This document shows, one piece after another, positions 1 to 6,771 of a DNA stretch of 9,722 nucleotides. The notes under the pieces were generated by a model, which saw only the letters and a list, made by a program, of their open reading frames with translations, was not told the origin of the DNA and searched no databases. Both the position numbers and the translations under genes were made by a program. The DNA is from JAJFGI01 sp036397065 (GTDB lineage Bacteria; Pseudomonadota; Alphaproteobacteria; Kiloniellales; J153), in assembly GCA_036397065.1 (NCBI GenBank), contig DASWJP010000037.1, forward strand, positions 1 to 9,722, in the 5' to 3' direction. Positions within the stretch are counted from its first letter, which is position 1. Every line of letters begins with the position of its first letter.

Positions 1-263
1 CGGTGCGTTCCCTTAAACGTCATCCGCGCGGCGGCGCGATCCTTTGTCGCCACAAGCTCGTCGATGGTGCAGGTGAAATCTTCGAGGGCGGCATGGACCG
101 CGCGCAGGTAGGCGATGAACCCGTCCGGATGGCGCTTCTCCGGCCCGAGGGATGCGTGGAATCGCAGGTCCGGATGGAGAATCTCTCTCGCCACGCCCTC
201 GTCGGCCTTGTTCCACAGCTCGTGGTAAAAGCGTTCCACCAGGGCGCTGGGCGTAACCGGCAT
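1..263 (-). CDS. SnoaL-like / ester cyclase family protein (NTF2-like fold), N-terminal part, cut by window edge
   Basis: An open frame begins at ATG 263-261 and runs off the left edge, giving 87 complete codons plus two bases of the next. The start reads MPVTPSALVERFYHELWNKA, followed by a PDLRFH segment (residues 31-36), GFIAYLRAVHAAL (48-60), a TIDELVA segment (66-72) and ARMTFKGTH (79-87). This pattern (VxxFYxExWNxxD, an alternating strand, then 'AxRxTFxGTHxG') is typical of the SnoaL-like polyketide cyclase/ester cyclase group of NTF2-fold proteins, usually about 130-150 residues, so roughly the last third is missing. The family includes true cyclases but most bacterial members have no known substrate, so I assign no reaction. 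The gene lies 22 bases after the rppH stop (TAG 288-286), with a weak AAGAGA-like ribosome site, and is probably co-transcribed. Base composition matches its neighbours. Confidence 0.75.
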   Translation of the reverse strand, partial: MPVTPSALVERFYHELWNKADEGVAREILHPDLRFHASLGPEKRHPDGFIAYLRAVHAALEDFTCTIDELVATKDRAAARMTFKGTH

Positions 264-285
264 GTCCGATCTCTTGCGGCGGGCG

Positions 286-804
286 CTAAGCTTGGCGGTC
301 GCGCATGGTGGCGGCAACCGGGCCAAATTCCGTCACCAGCCGCTGATAGAGCGGCCGCTTGAAGGGGACGATCAGATCCGGGGTTTCGGCCAGCTCCGCC
401 CAGCGCCAGGCGCTGAATTCCGCATGCTCGCCGGCAATGTCGATATCGGCGTCGCTGCCGAGGAAGCGCAAGGCGAACCATTTTTGTTCCTGTCCCCGGT
501 AGCGCCCACCCCACAGCTTGCGCGTCAGATCCGGCGGCAGGTCATAGCGTATCCAATCGCGGCCTTCGGCGACGATCTCGGCCTTGTCCGTGCCGGTTTC
601 CTCGTGCAGCTCGCGCAGTGCCGCCTGACGCGGCGTTTCGCCCGGATCGATTCCGCCTTGCGGCATCTGCCAGGCGGCACTCGGCATGTCGATGCGCTGA
701 GCGACGAAGACCAGCCCCTGCCGGTTGAACAGCATCAGGCCGACCCCGGGACGATAAGGCAGTTCAGCCGTGTCTGCGGGGGGACTGTCCGCGCGACGGC
801 TCAT
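286..804 (-). CDS. rppH: RNA pyrophosphohydrolase RppH (Nudix hydrolase)
   Basis: A 172-residue Nudix hydrolase. RppH removes pyrophosphate from the 5' triphosphate end of mRNAs, which opens them to RNase E-dependent decay; it also hydrolyses dinucleoside polyphosphates, and is called IalA in some alphaproteobacteria. Visible family marks: YRPGVGLMLFN at residues 17-27, WQMPQGG at 45-51, the Nudix box G-x5-E-x7-RE-x2-EE-x-G at 50-72 (REL at 64-66, EE at 68-69), WIRYDLP at 84-90, KLWGGRYRGQEQKWF at 96-110 and VPFKRPLY at 146-153. Length is normal for the family. An upstream ATG at 909 exists in frame, but the residues from it are a shadow of the preceding gene. ATG 804 starts just before the conserved region and forms a 4-base ATGA overlap with the stop of the YibQ-like gene (803-801), which argues for translational coupling. 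Confidence 0.95.
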   Translation of the reverse strand: MSRRADSPPADTAELPYRPGVGLMLFNRQGLVFVAQRIDMPSAAWQMPQGGIDPGETPRQAALRELHEETGTDKAEIVAEGRDWIRYDLPPDLTRKLWGGRYRGQEQKWFALRFLGSDADIDIAGEHAEFSAWRWAELAETPDLIVPFKRPLYQRLVTEFGPVAATMRDRQA

Positions 805-1949
805 TTCGCCTGGGTGCTTTGGGTCATGCCCAGATGGTGGCGCTGGCGGTCGACCACGGCGCTGATGGGGGCCAGGACGAAGCCGCGTTCCGGCAGACCC
901 TTGGCCCATTCCCGCACCCGCTCGATGGTGACCGGGGTGGGCCGTCCCATGGCCACGGCAACGCCTTCCGCCCGGGCGGTGCCTTCGAGCTGCACCAGGC
1001 GCGCGTCGATGGCCACCCGGTTGGCCTGCGCCAAATCCAGGGTGCGGTCGTTGACGGCGCTGGCCACGCCGATCTTTGCGGCCAGGCGCCCGGCGACACT
1101 CTCCTCGCTGGAGCGGTTATCCAGGAAGATCAGGCCCTTCTCCTTCAGCGCCTCGAGGATCGGGGTGATCGCGCTTTCCGAGGTGGTGAAGCGGGAGCCC
1201 ATGACCGTGGCCAGGCCCACATAACCGCTGGCCCGGCCCAGGGCCCAGTTCAGCCGTTCCATGTTCTGCGCCGCCGACAAGGCGGTCAGCAGGGCTTGGG
1301 GCCCCGGATCGTCGTCCGGATAGCTGGTCGGCTCCATGGGCAGATCCAGCATGATCTCGTGCTTGTTGCTGCGGGCCAGGGCGACCCATTGGTCGAGCTT
1401 GCGGGCGTACGGGGTGAAGGACAAGGTGACCGCCGCTGGAAGCTGGGTGATCGCCGCCTCGGTGGTGGCGCTGGAAAGGCCCAGGCCGGTGAGCACGAGG
1501 GCGATGCGCGGCCGCTTGTCGGCGCTCTCAAAGGGCTGGCTGTAGCGCTGCCATTGCGGCGGGCCGCCGGCCACGGCATCCGCCGGTGCTTCGGCCTTCT
1601 GCGTCGCTGCCGGCGGCGGTGTGGCGGGCTCGGGCGCCGCCGCCGGTTGTTCGCTGGCGGCGACCGCTTCCGGGGCCGCGGCCTCCGCTACCGGCTCTGT
1701 TTCCGCTGGCGGCGCCGCCGCATCCTCCGGCGGGCCGAAGTCCACGGCCACCCGGATGGCGCCGGTCGGGATTTGTCCGGCCGGCAGCATCAAGGTATAG
1801 CCTGCCGTCGCGGCCAAGCCGGCCAGCAAGATCAGCCAGGCCAGCAACAGGACGATGCTGGCCGAGCGCGAAGAGGTCTCCGATGTTGCGCCGGAGGCAT
1901 CCTTCGCTCTTGCCTTAGATGGGGCCTTCCCTGGTCGCGCCGGGGGCAT
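801..1949 (-). CDS. YibQ/DUF610-family divergent polysaccharide deacetylase domain protein, membrane-anchored; usual metal ligands appear absent
   Basis: A 382-residue protein. It has a basic cytoplasmic start (1-30), one membrane segment (about 32-52), a long Ala/Pro/Glu-rich linker (about 72-130), and a periplasmic domain (about 147-368) of the divergent polysaccharide deacetylase family, to which E. coli YibQ belongs. Family marks: LPAAVTLSFTPYA (170-182), KHEIMLDLPMEP (196-207), MGSRFT (250-255), GLIFLDNRSS (272-281), RPTPVT (336-341). By eye against YibQ, the usual DD is T154-G155, the His of 'HLPM' is D202, the NNH before MGS is A247-T248-V249, and the His of 'GHP' is R336. The metal site therefore seems lost, and a binding or structural role is more likely than sugar deacetylation. 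The start is firm: GGAGGAG lies just upstream. The gene follows ctpA after 38 bases and overlaps rppH. Substrate unknown; the envC/ctpA context points to the cell wall. Confidence 0.85.
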   Translation of the reverse strand: MPPARPGKAPSKARAKDASGATSETSSRSASIVLLLAWLILLAGLAATAGYTLMLPAGQIPTGAIRVAVDFGPPEDAAAPPAETEPVAEAAAPEAVAASEQPAAAPEPATPPPAATQKAEAPADAVAGGPPQWQRYSQPFESADKRPRIALVLTGLGLSSATTEAAITQLPAAVTLSFTPYARKLDQWVALARSNKHEIMLDLPMEPTSYPDDDPGPQALLTALSAAQNMERLNWALGRASGYVGLATVMGSRFTTSESAITPILEALKEKGLIFLDNRSSEESVAGRLAAKIGVASAVNDRTLDLAQANRVAIDARLVQLEGTARAEGVAVAMGRPTPVTIERVREWAKGLPERGFVLAPISAVVDRQRHHLGMTQSTQAK

Positions 1950-1951
1950 GG

Positions 1952-1958
1952 CTCCTCC
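1952..1958 (-). promoter_or_regulatory. Strong ribosome binding site of the YibQ-like gene
   Basis: GGAGGAG on the minus strand; the GGAGG core lies 4 bases before the ATG at 1949-1947. It lies in the 38-base gap after the ctpA stop and fixes the start of the YibQ-like gene, which, unlike its neighbours, is not joined to the previous gene by an ATGA overlap. Confidence 0.7.
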
Positions 1959-1987
1959 GCCGAGCCGGAACCGCGCGGGTCCGGCGT

Positions 1988-3319
1988 TTAGTTGATGGCG
2001 CGCGCGTTGAAGTACGCGAGCCCGCGCAAAAGATCCAGTGCCCGCGCCAGTTGGAAGTCCTGCGGAACGGCCGATGGATCAGTGCTGTCGCCGGTCGGGC
2101 TTGACGGGGCATCGCTGGGTGCCGAAGCGGGGGGCGTGGCGGGGGCGCCGTTGCCGCCGCCGTTGTCCAATGCGCCGCGCAAGTCGGCTTCCTTGCGCTG
2201 ATTGGCGCTCGATACGACTTCCAGGCGCGCCTGTTCGACCATGATATCCGGCTCGATTCCGGTGCTCTGAATCGACCGGCCTGAGGGCGTGTAATAGCGC
2301 GCCGTGGTCAAACGCATGGCCCCGTTACCGCTCAAGGGAATGATGGTTTGCACCGAGCCTTTGCCGAAGGACTTGGTGCCCAGGATGATGGCGCGCCGAT
2401 GGTCCTGCAAGGCGCCGGCCACAATCTCGGAGGCCGAGGCGGAGCCGCCGTTGATGAGCACCACGATGGGCAAACCGTCGGCCAGATCGCCGGGCCGCGC
2501 GTTGTAGCGCTGCACGTCGTCCTTGCTTCGCCCGCGGGTAGAAACGATCTCGCCCTGCTCCAGGAACGCATCGGATACGGCAATCGCCTGATCCAGCAAA
2601 CCGCCGGGGTTGTTGCGCAAATCCAGCACATAGCCGGCCAGCTTGTCGCCGATTTCCATCTTGCGCTTGACCATCTCCGATTCCAGGCCTGACATGGTCT
2701 GCTCGTTGAAGGTGGTCACCCGCAGATAGGCGACGGTGTCTTCGGTGCGGCTGCGCGTCGAGGCGATCTTCACCACATCGCGGGTGAGCGATACATCGAA
2801 CGGTTCGCGCCCTTCGCGGCGAATGGTCAGCACAATGTTGGATTTGACCGGGCCGCGCATCTTTTCCACCGCCTCGTTCAGGGTCAGTCCCTGGACCGGC
2901 TCGGAATCGAGATGCGTGATCAGATCGCCGGCTTCGATACCGGCGCGGAAGGCCGGCGTATCGTCGATCGGCGAAACGACCTTGACGTAACCGTTCTCCA
3001 TGGTGACTTCGATGCCCAGGCCGCCGAACTCGCCTTTGGTTTGCACCCGCATGTCGCGGAACGATTCGGCGTTCAGGTAACTGGAGTGCGGATCGAGGGC
3101 GGTGAGCATGCCCTGGATGGCCGTCTCGATCAGCTCCTGATCGGTGGTCTCTTCCACATAGTCGGCGCGCACCCGCTCGAACACATCGCCGAACAGCTTG
3201 AGCTGCCGGTAGGTTTCGGAGCGGTTTTCCTGGGCGGTGATGACCTGCGGTGCGATGACCTGTGACAGGACAACGATCGACGCGGCGGCGATCGCCACGA
3301 ACAGAAGTCTGCGTTTCAT
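1988..3319 (-). CDS. ctpA: Carboxy-terminal processing protease CtpA (S41 family, PDZ domain)
   Basis: A 443-residue periplasmic serine protease of family S41A. It has an N-terminal signal peptide or anchor (hydrophobic about 5-27, possible cleavage near TAQ-E at 28-31), a helical lead (35-95), a PDZ domain (about 99-180, beginning with GEFGGLGIEV at 96-105) and the S41 core (about 195-365). Catalytic residues follow the CtpB/D1-protease pattern: S295 in GGSASASEI (291-299), K320 in SFGKG (317-321) and Q324 four residues later; the 25-residue Ser-Lys spacing matches. LDLRNNPGGLLDQA (232-245) is also characteristic. A Gly/Pro/Ser/Asp-rich stretch (about 386-418) leads to a helical end (DFQLARALDLL). 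Such proteases trim or degrade periplasmic proteins, including peptidoglycan hydrolases in other bacteria. ATG 3319 overlaps the envC stop (3318-3316) as ATGA, with AAGG 7 bases upstream. The partner or substrate here cannot be read from the sequence. Confidence 0.95.
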   Translation of the reverse strand: MKRRLLFVAIAAASIVVLSQVIAPQVITAQENRSETYRQLKLFGDVFERVRADYVEETTDQELIETAIQGMLTALDPHSSYLNAESFRDMRVQTKGEFGGLGIEVTMENGYVKVVSPIDDTPAFRAGIEAGDLITHLDSEPVQGLTLNEAVEKMRGPVKSNIVLTIRREGREPFDVSLTRDVVKIASTRSRTEDTVAYLRVTTFNEQTMSGLESEMVKRKMEIGDKLAGYVLDLRNNPGGLLDQAIAVSDAFLEQGEIVSTRGRSKDDVQRYNARPGDLADGLPIVVLINGGSASASEIVAGALQDHRRAIILGTKSFGKGSVQTIIPLSGNGAMRLTTARYYTPSGRSIQSTGIEPDIMVEQARLEVVSSANQRKEADLRGALDNGGGNGAPATPPASAPSDAPSSPTGDSTDPSAVPQDFQLARALDLLRGLAYFNARAIN

Positions 3320-4638
3320 CCTTTTACCTTATCACCAGTTGTCGCGAGCCAGGGCAGTGGATTGATCGGCTGCCCGGCGCGCCGGAGTTCGAGATAGAGC
3401 TCAGCTGTTCCGGTCTCGGAGATGCCCAGAATGCCGACCGGCTCGCCGGCGAGCAACCATTGCCCGACCACGGCATCAATCCTGTCGAATCCTGCAATCA
3501 GCGTATGATATCGCCCGTCATGCTCAATGATCAAGATTTGCCCATAGCGGCGAAAATTACCGGCATAGACGACCTTGCCGTCGAAGGGGGCGACCACTTG
3601 GGCGCCGCGCCGCGCCGCGATGGTAATGCCCTTGGCGCTGCCGACATCTCCGCGGCTTTGCCCATAGCGAACAATGACTTTGCCGCGCGCCGGCAGAACC
3701 AGGCTGGCGCCGGTTTCGGGGAACGGGCGGATGTTGGCGGGCCGTGCCAAGGCCGTCTGCGGCCGATCCGGCTGGCTCTCCGGCGGCGCCGGGATGGTCG
3801 GGACCGCCGCCACCTGGGTTTCCTGAGCGGCGCGCGCCGCCTGCTCCTGGGCCAGACGCTCGGCCTCGGCGCGGGCCTCGCGCTCGACCTGGGCCTGGGA
3901 TTCAATCGCCACCCGATCCAGCAGATCGCGCAGATCGTTCGCCTCGGTCGCCATGCGCTCGGCACGTTCCAGAGCCGCCTGCTGCTCGGCGGTGGTGGCC
4001 GCCCGGGCCTCGCTCTTGCGCAGGATCAGGGTGGACAGGCGTTCACGCTCGTCCAGCAATGATTGGCCGGTGTCGGCCAGCCGGTTGCGTTGCACCGCAA
4101 TCTCCTGGCGCAGGGATGCCAGCTCGCCCAGCTCCCGGCGCAAATCCGTCGCCCGCCGCTCGATCGCCGGGATGGCGACGCGCAAGAGCATGGCGCTGCG
4201 CACCGTATCGACGGGGGTGGCCGGGGAAACCGCCAGCGCCTCGGCCGGCTGCAAGGCGATGCGCTGCAACGCCGCCAGGGTGCCGCCCATCTGCGCCCGG
4301 CGCGTGTTCAAGGCGGCAATGGTCGCCGCCTCCTGCGTCTCCAGGGCCGCCAGTTGGGTTTCGATCTCGGACAGCCTGGTCTCGAAGTCCTGTGCCTTGC
4401 GCGCGGCCGCAATGGACTCGACGCGCAGGGCCTGGATCTCCAACTCCAGGTCTTCCGCCTTGCGTTGCAATTGCTCGGCCTTGGCGCGGTCTTCCTGCAC
4501 CGCCTTTTCAATCGTTTCCAGACGCTCCTGCCCGGCGGCCGGCGGGGACACGGCGGCAAGGATCGTGAAGAGCGATACGGCACTCAGGCGGCGATGGAAA
4601 AAGGCGATTGGGCGCGCCGGGGCGGGGCGCCGGGTCAT
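3316..4638 (-). CDS. envC: EnvC-type murein hydrolase activator (coiled coil + degenerate M23/LytM domain)
   Basis: A 440-residue secreted protein. It has a signal peptide (basic start, hydrophobic about 18-32, likely cleavage after PPAAG at residue 36), long Glu/Arg/Ala/Gln-rich coiled coils (about 37-130 and 155-275), a Pro-rich linker (about 278-310) and a C-terminal M23/LytM-like domain (about 313-432). In active M23 enzymes zinc is bound by HxxxD and HxH; here those positions read A335/T339 (SAKGITIA) and E413/Y415 (AELYLELRR). The domain therefore should not cut peptidoglycan itself, which is the state of E. coli EnvC and of the Caulobacter homologue LdpF, both of which act through amidases at the division site. 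The end NPLPWL matches EnvC's NPQPWL. An in-frame ATG at 4959 is rejected because the extra residues are a shadow of gpmI. ATG 4638 forms an ATGA overlap with the gpmI stop (4637-4635). The order gpmI-envC-yibQ recalls E. coli gpmM-envC-yibQ. Confidence 0.92.
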   Translation of the reverse strand: MTRRPAPARPIAFFHRRLSAVSLFTILAAVSPPAAGQERLETIEKAVQEDRAKAEQLQRKAEDLELEIQALRVESIAAARKAQDFETRLSEIETQLAALETQEAATIAALNTRRAQMGGTLAALQRIALQPAEALAVSPATPVDTVRSAMLLRVAIPAIERRATDLRRELGELASLRQEIAVQRNRLADTGQSLLDERERLSTLILRKSEARAATTAEQQAALERAERMATEANDLRDLLDRVAIESQAQVEREARAEAERLAQEQAARAAQETQVAAVPTIPAPPESQPDRPQTALARPANIRPFPETGASLVLPARGKVIVRYGQSRGDVGSAKGITIAARRGAQVVAPFDGKVVYAGNFRRYGQILIIEHDGRYHTLIAGFDRIDAVVGQWLLAGEPVGILGISETGTAELYLELRRAGQPINPLPWLATTGDKVKG

Positions 4639-6215
4639 ACCACCCCCGCCCGCTGCCCGCTGGCGGGGCTGCGTGCCGCCTGTGCCGGGCGCAGCATGCT
4701 GTGGCCGGTCATGGCCGCCGGCTGGGGCAGCTCCATCAAGGCGAGCAGGGTCGGCGCCACGTCGGCCAGCCGTCCGTCGGCCAGGGCCGCAACCCCGGCC
4801 GGGGCGTTGACCAGGATGGCCGGCACCTTGTTCATGGTGTGGGCGGTGTGCGGCTCGCCGGTCTTGGGATCGCGCATTTGCTCGGCATTGCCGTGGTCGG
4901 CGGTGATGAACAGGGCGCCGCCGGCCTGGCGCACCGCCTCGCTGACGCGGCCGAGGCACCGGTCCACGGTTTCGACGGCGCGGATGGCGGCAGCCAACAG
5001 GCCGCTGTGTCCGACCATGTCGCCATTGGCGTAGTTGACCACGATCAGATCGAAACGGCCGCTGGCGATGGCGTCCACCAGGGCCTCGGTCAGCTCCGGC
5101 GCCGACATCTCCGGCTTCAGATCGTAGGTCGCGACCTTGGGCGAGGGGATCAGGATGCGCGCCTCGCCGGGAAATTCCGCTTCCCGGCCGCCGTTGAAAA
5201 AGAACGTGACGTGGGCGTACTTTTCCGTCTCGGCGATGCGCAATTGCTTGAGCCCGGCCTTGGCGACGATCTCGCCCAACGTGTCGCTCAAGTCCTGCGG
5301 TGCGAACAGGGTGGCATAGAACGGCTGCAACGCCTCGCCGTAGTCCACCAGACCGGCGGCGGCGGCAAAATCAACCACCCGGTCCCGGGTAAATCCATCG
5401 AAGCCGGGATCGCGCAGGGCGGTCAGCATCTGCCGCGCCCGGTCGGCGCGGAAGTTGGCCATGAGCACGCCGTCGCCATCGGCCATGCCCGCATAGCCGG
5501 CAATCGCCGTCGGCAGGGCGAACTCATCGCCGGTGCCCGCCGCATAGCTGGCCTCGATGGCCGCGGTGGCCGTGGCCGCCCGCGGGCCGGCGCCGGAAAC
5601 CAGGGTCTGGTAGGCGAGCGCTGTCCGCTCCCACCGGGTGTCCCGGTCCATGGCGTAGTAGCGGCCGCTGACCGTGACGATGGGGGCATCCGGTGCCGCC
5701 GCCTGGAAGTCGGCCACAGTGCCCAGGGCGCTTTTCGGCGGCGTATCCCGGCCGTCGAGAAAGGCATGCACGGCCACCGGCACCCCGGCGCTGGCAATCA
5801 CCTGGGCCAGGCGGGCCATGTGTGCCTGGCGGGAATGGACCCCGCCCGGCGACAGCAGGCCCAACACATGGGCGGTACCGCCGGATGCCTTGAGGGCGGC
5901 GATGAAGGCCTGCAGGGCCGGATTGCGCGCGATCTCGCCGCCGGCCAAGGCGGCATCGATGCGCGGCAGGTCCTGGGCGACGATGCGCCCGGCCCCCAGG
6001 TTCATGTGGCCGACCTCGGAGTTGCCCATCTGCTCGGCCGGCAGGCCGACCTCCTGCGCCGAGGCGTCGATCAGGGTATGCGGGCAGGTCACATACAGCC
6101 GGTCGAGAACAGGTGTCTCAGCCTGGCATATGGCGTTGTTTTCGCAGGATTCGCGATGACCCCAACCGTCCAGGACGCACAAGACGACGGGTCGCGGGCG
6201 GCGATGCGCGCTCAT
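4635..6215 (-). CDS. gpmI: 2,3-bisphosphoglycerate-independent phosphoglycerate mutase
   Basis: A 526-residue cytoplasmic enzyme interconverting 3- and 2-phosphoglycerate in glycolysis and gluconeogenesis through a phosphoserine intermediate and two metal ions (usually Mn). It belongs to the alkaline phosphatase superfamily. Visible residues: metal ligand D16 in VLDGWG (14-19), nucleophile S66 in GNSEVGHMNLGAG (64-76), H127 in PGGVHS (123-128), DGRDTPP at 154-160, R185 and R191 in SGRYYAMDRD (183-192), NFRADRARQ at 254-262, K332 in EKYAHVTFFFNGG (331-343), D399 and H403 in NGDMVGH (397-403), D440-H441 in TADHGNAE (438-445) and H459 in AHT. All expected catalytic residues are present and the length is normal (about 510-550). 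ATG 6215 is preceded by AAGG 4 bases away. This is the first gene after the window's largest gap, so it may have its own promoter; its end overlaps envC by 4 bases. Confidence 0.97.
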   Translation of the reverse strand: MSAHRRPRPVVLCVLDGWGHRESCENNAICQAETPVLDRLYVTCPHTLIDASAQEVGLPAEQMGNSEVGHMNLGAGRIVAQDLPRIDAALAGGEIARNPALQAFIAALKASGGTAHVLGLLSPGGVHSRQAHMARLAQVIASAGVPVAVHAFLDGRDTPPKSALGTVADFQAAAPDAPIVTVSGRYYAMDRDTRWERTALAYQTLVSGAGPRAATATAAIEASYAAGTGDEFALPTAIAGYAGMADGDGVLMANFRADRARQMLTALRDPGFDGFTRDRVVDFAAAAGLVDYGEALQPFYATLFAPQDLSDTLGEIVAKAGLKQLRIAETEKYAHVTFFFNGGREAEFPGEARILIPSPKVATYDLKPEMSAPELTEALVDAIASGRFDLIVVNYANGDMVGHSGLLAAAIRAVETVDRCLGRVSEAVRQAGGALFITADHGNAEQMRDPKTGEPHTAHTMNKVPAILVNAPAGVAALADGRLADVAPTLLALMELPQPAAMTGHSMLRPAQAARSPASGQRAGVV

Positions 6216-6293
6216 GCGGCCTTATATAAGCCTTCCGGTTAAGATTCGACAGGCATTTTGCCGCCGTTCCAAGGGTGCCGGGGCCGGGGTCTG
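6216..6293 (-). promoter_or_regulatory. gpmI leader: candidate weak promoter and small AT-rich hairpin
   Basis: This 78-base gap between the rlmH stop (TAG 6296-6294) and gpmI is the only intergenic space of any size in the window. Read on the minus strand it holds TTGGAA (6272-6267) and TCGAAT (6249-6244), separated by 17 bases: each matches the sigma-70 -35 and -10 consensus at 4 of 6 positions. Close to the ATG lies the perfect 10-base palindrome CTTATATAAG (6230-6221), unusually AT-rich for this genome. The RNA could pair GGCUU with AGGCC around AUAUA (6232-6218, one G-U pair), which would place gpmI's AAGG ribosome site (6223-6220) inside a weak stem. I see no T-tract terminator for rlmH. 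The promoter call is by eye only; read-through from rlmH is also possible. Confidence 0.3.
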
Positions 6294-6764
6294 CTACTCC
6301 CGGTGGTAGGGATGGCCGGTCAAGATGCTATTGGCCCGGAACAGCTGTTCTGCCAGCAGGGCCCGCGCCAGCAGATGCGGCCAGGTCATGGGTCCGAGCG
6401 AGAGCACCAGGACGGCCTCCCGGCGTAAGGAGTCGTCCAGGCCATCGGCGCCGCCGATCAGACAGGCCACCTCGGCCGTGCCCGCATCCCGCCAGCGGCC
6501 TAATAGGGCGGCAAGTTCGGTGCTGCGCAGGGCCTGGCCGCCTTCGTCCAGGGCGATCAAGCGGGCGCCGGCCGGCACGGCGGCGCGCAACAGCTCGGCT
6601 TCACGCCGGCGCCCCTCGGCCGGGGGATAGGTGCCGCGCACCTCCACCTCTTTAACGGTCAGCGGCCCGATCGGTCCGCGCGCCAGGCGGCCGGCATAGT
6701 CTTCAACAAGATCGCGGATGGGGCCGGCCTTGGCCCGGCCGACCGCCACCAGGGTCACGCGCAT
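6294..6764 (-). CDS. rlmH: 23S rRNA (pseudouridine1915-N3)-methyltransferase RlmH
   Basis: A 156-residue SPOUT-class methyltransferase, normal length for the family. RlmH uses S-adenosylmethionine to methylate N3 of pseudouridine 1915 in helix 69 of 23S rRNA, acting on assembled 70S ribosomes as a homodimer. Marks: start MRVTLVAVGRAKAGP (1-15), ALDEGGQALRSTELA near 71-85 (usually LDExGxxxSSExFA), the SAM-binding knot motif IGGADG (103-108), LSLGPMTWPH (121-130) and the diagnostic C-terminal end ILTGHPYHRE (147-156). The ATG lies 7 bases after the rsfS stop (TAA 6774-6772) and has no clear Shine-Dalgarno sequence, so it is probably translated by coupling to rsfS. The rsfS-rlmH pair is widely conserved in bacteria, and both proteins act on assembled ribosomes or the large subunit. 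Confidence 0.96.
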   Translation of the reverse strand: MRVTLVAVGRAKAGPIRDLVEDYAGRLARGPIGPLTVKEVEVRGTYPPAEGRRREAELLRAAVPAGARLIALDEGGQALRSTELAALLGRWRDAGTAEVACLIGGADGLDDSLRREAVLVLSLGPMTWPHLLARALLAEQLFRANSILTGHPYHRE

Positions 6765-6771
6765 GGTGGGA

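Noticed and set aside
805..909. Upstream ATG (909) for rppH
   Set aside because: The added 35 residues are an out-of-frame reading of the YibQ-like gene; ATG 804 gives the ATGA junction and the usual RppH length.
1570..1735. Low-complexity GC-rich stretch as a possible satellite repeat
   Set aside because: It encodes the Ala/Pro/Glu linker of the YibQ-like protein with no regular period.
819..1991. 390-codon plus-strand open frame opposite the YibQ-like gene
   Set aside because: Arg/Gly-rich shadow; the minus strand has a signal anchor, a family domain and a strong ribosome site.
4639..4959. Upstream ATG (4959) for envC
   Set aside because: The extra 107 residues are an Arg/Gly-rich shadow of gpmI and would precede the signal peptide, which must be N-terminal.
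3262..5034. Several long plus-strand frames opposite envC, including ones of 266, 274, 285 and 323 codons
   Set aside because: They mirror the coiled-coil codons of envC and show no independent ribosome site or domain.
4608..6242. 544-codon plus-strand open frame spanning all of gpmI
   Set aside because: It is the antisense shadow of a gene with every catalytic motif intact; long antisense frames are expected in GC-rich coding DNA, and the product is low-complexity Gly/Arg-rich with no recognisable domain.
6250..6262. Small inverted repeat GGCA-AAA-TGCC after rlmH, as a possible terminator
   Set aside because: Only four base pairs and no following T-tract on the minus strand.
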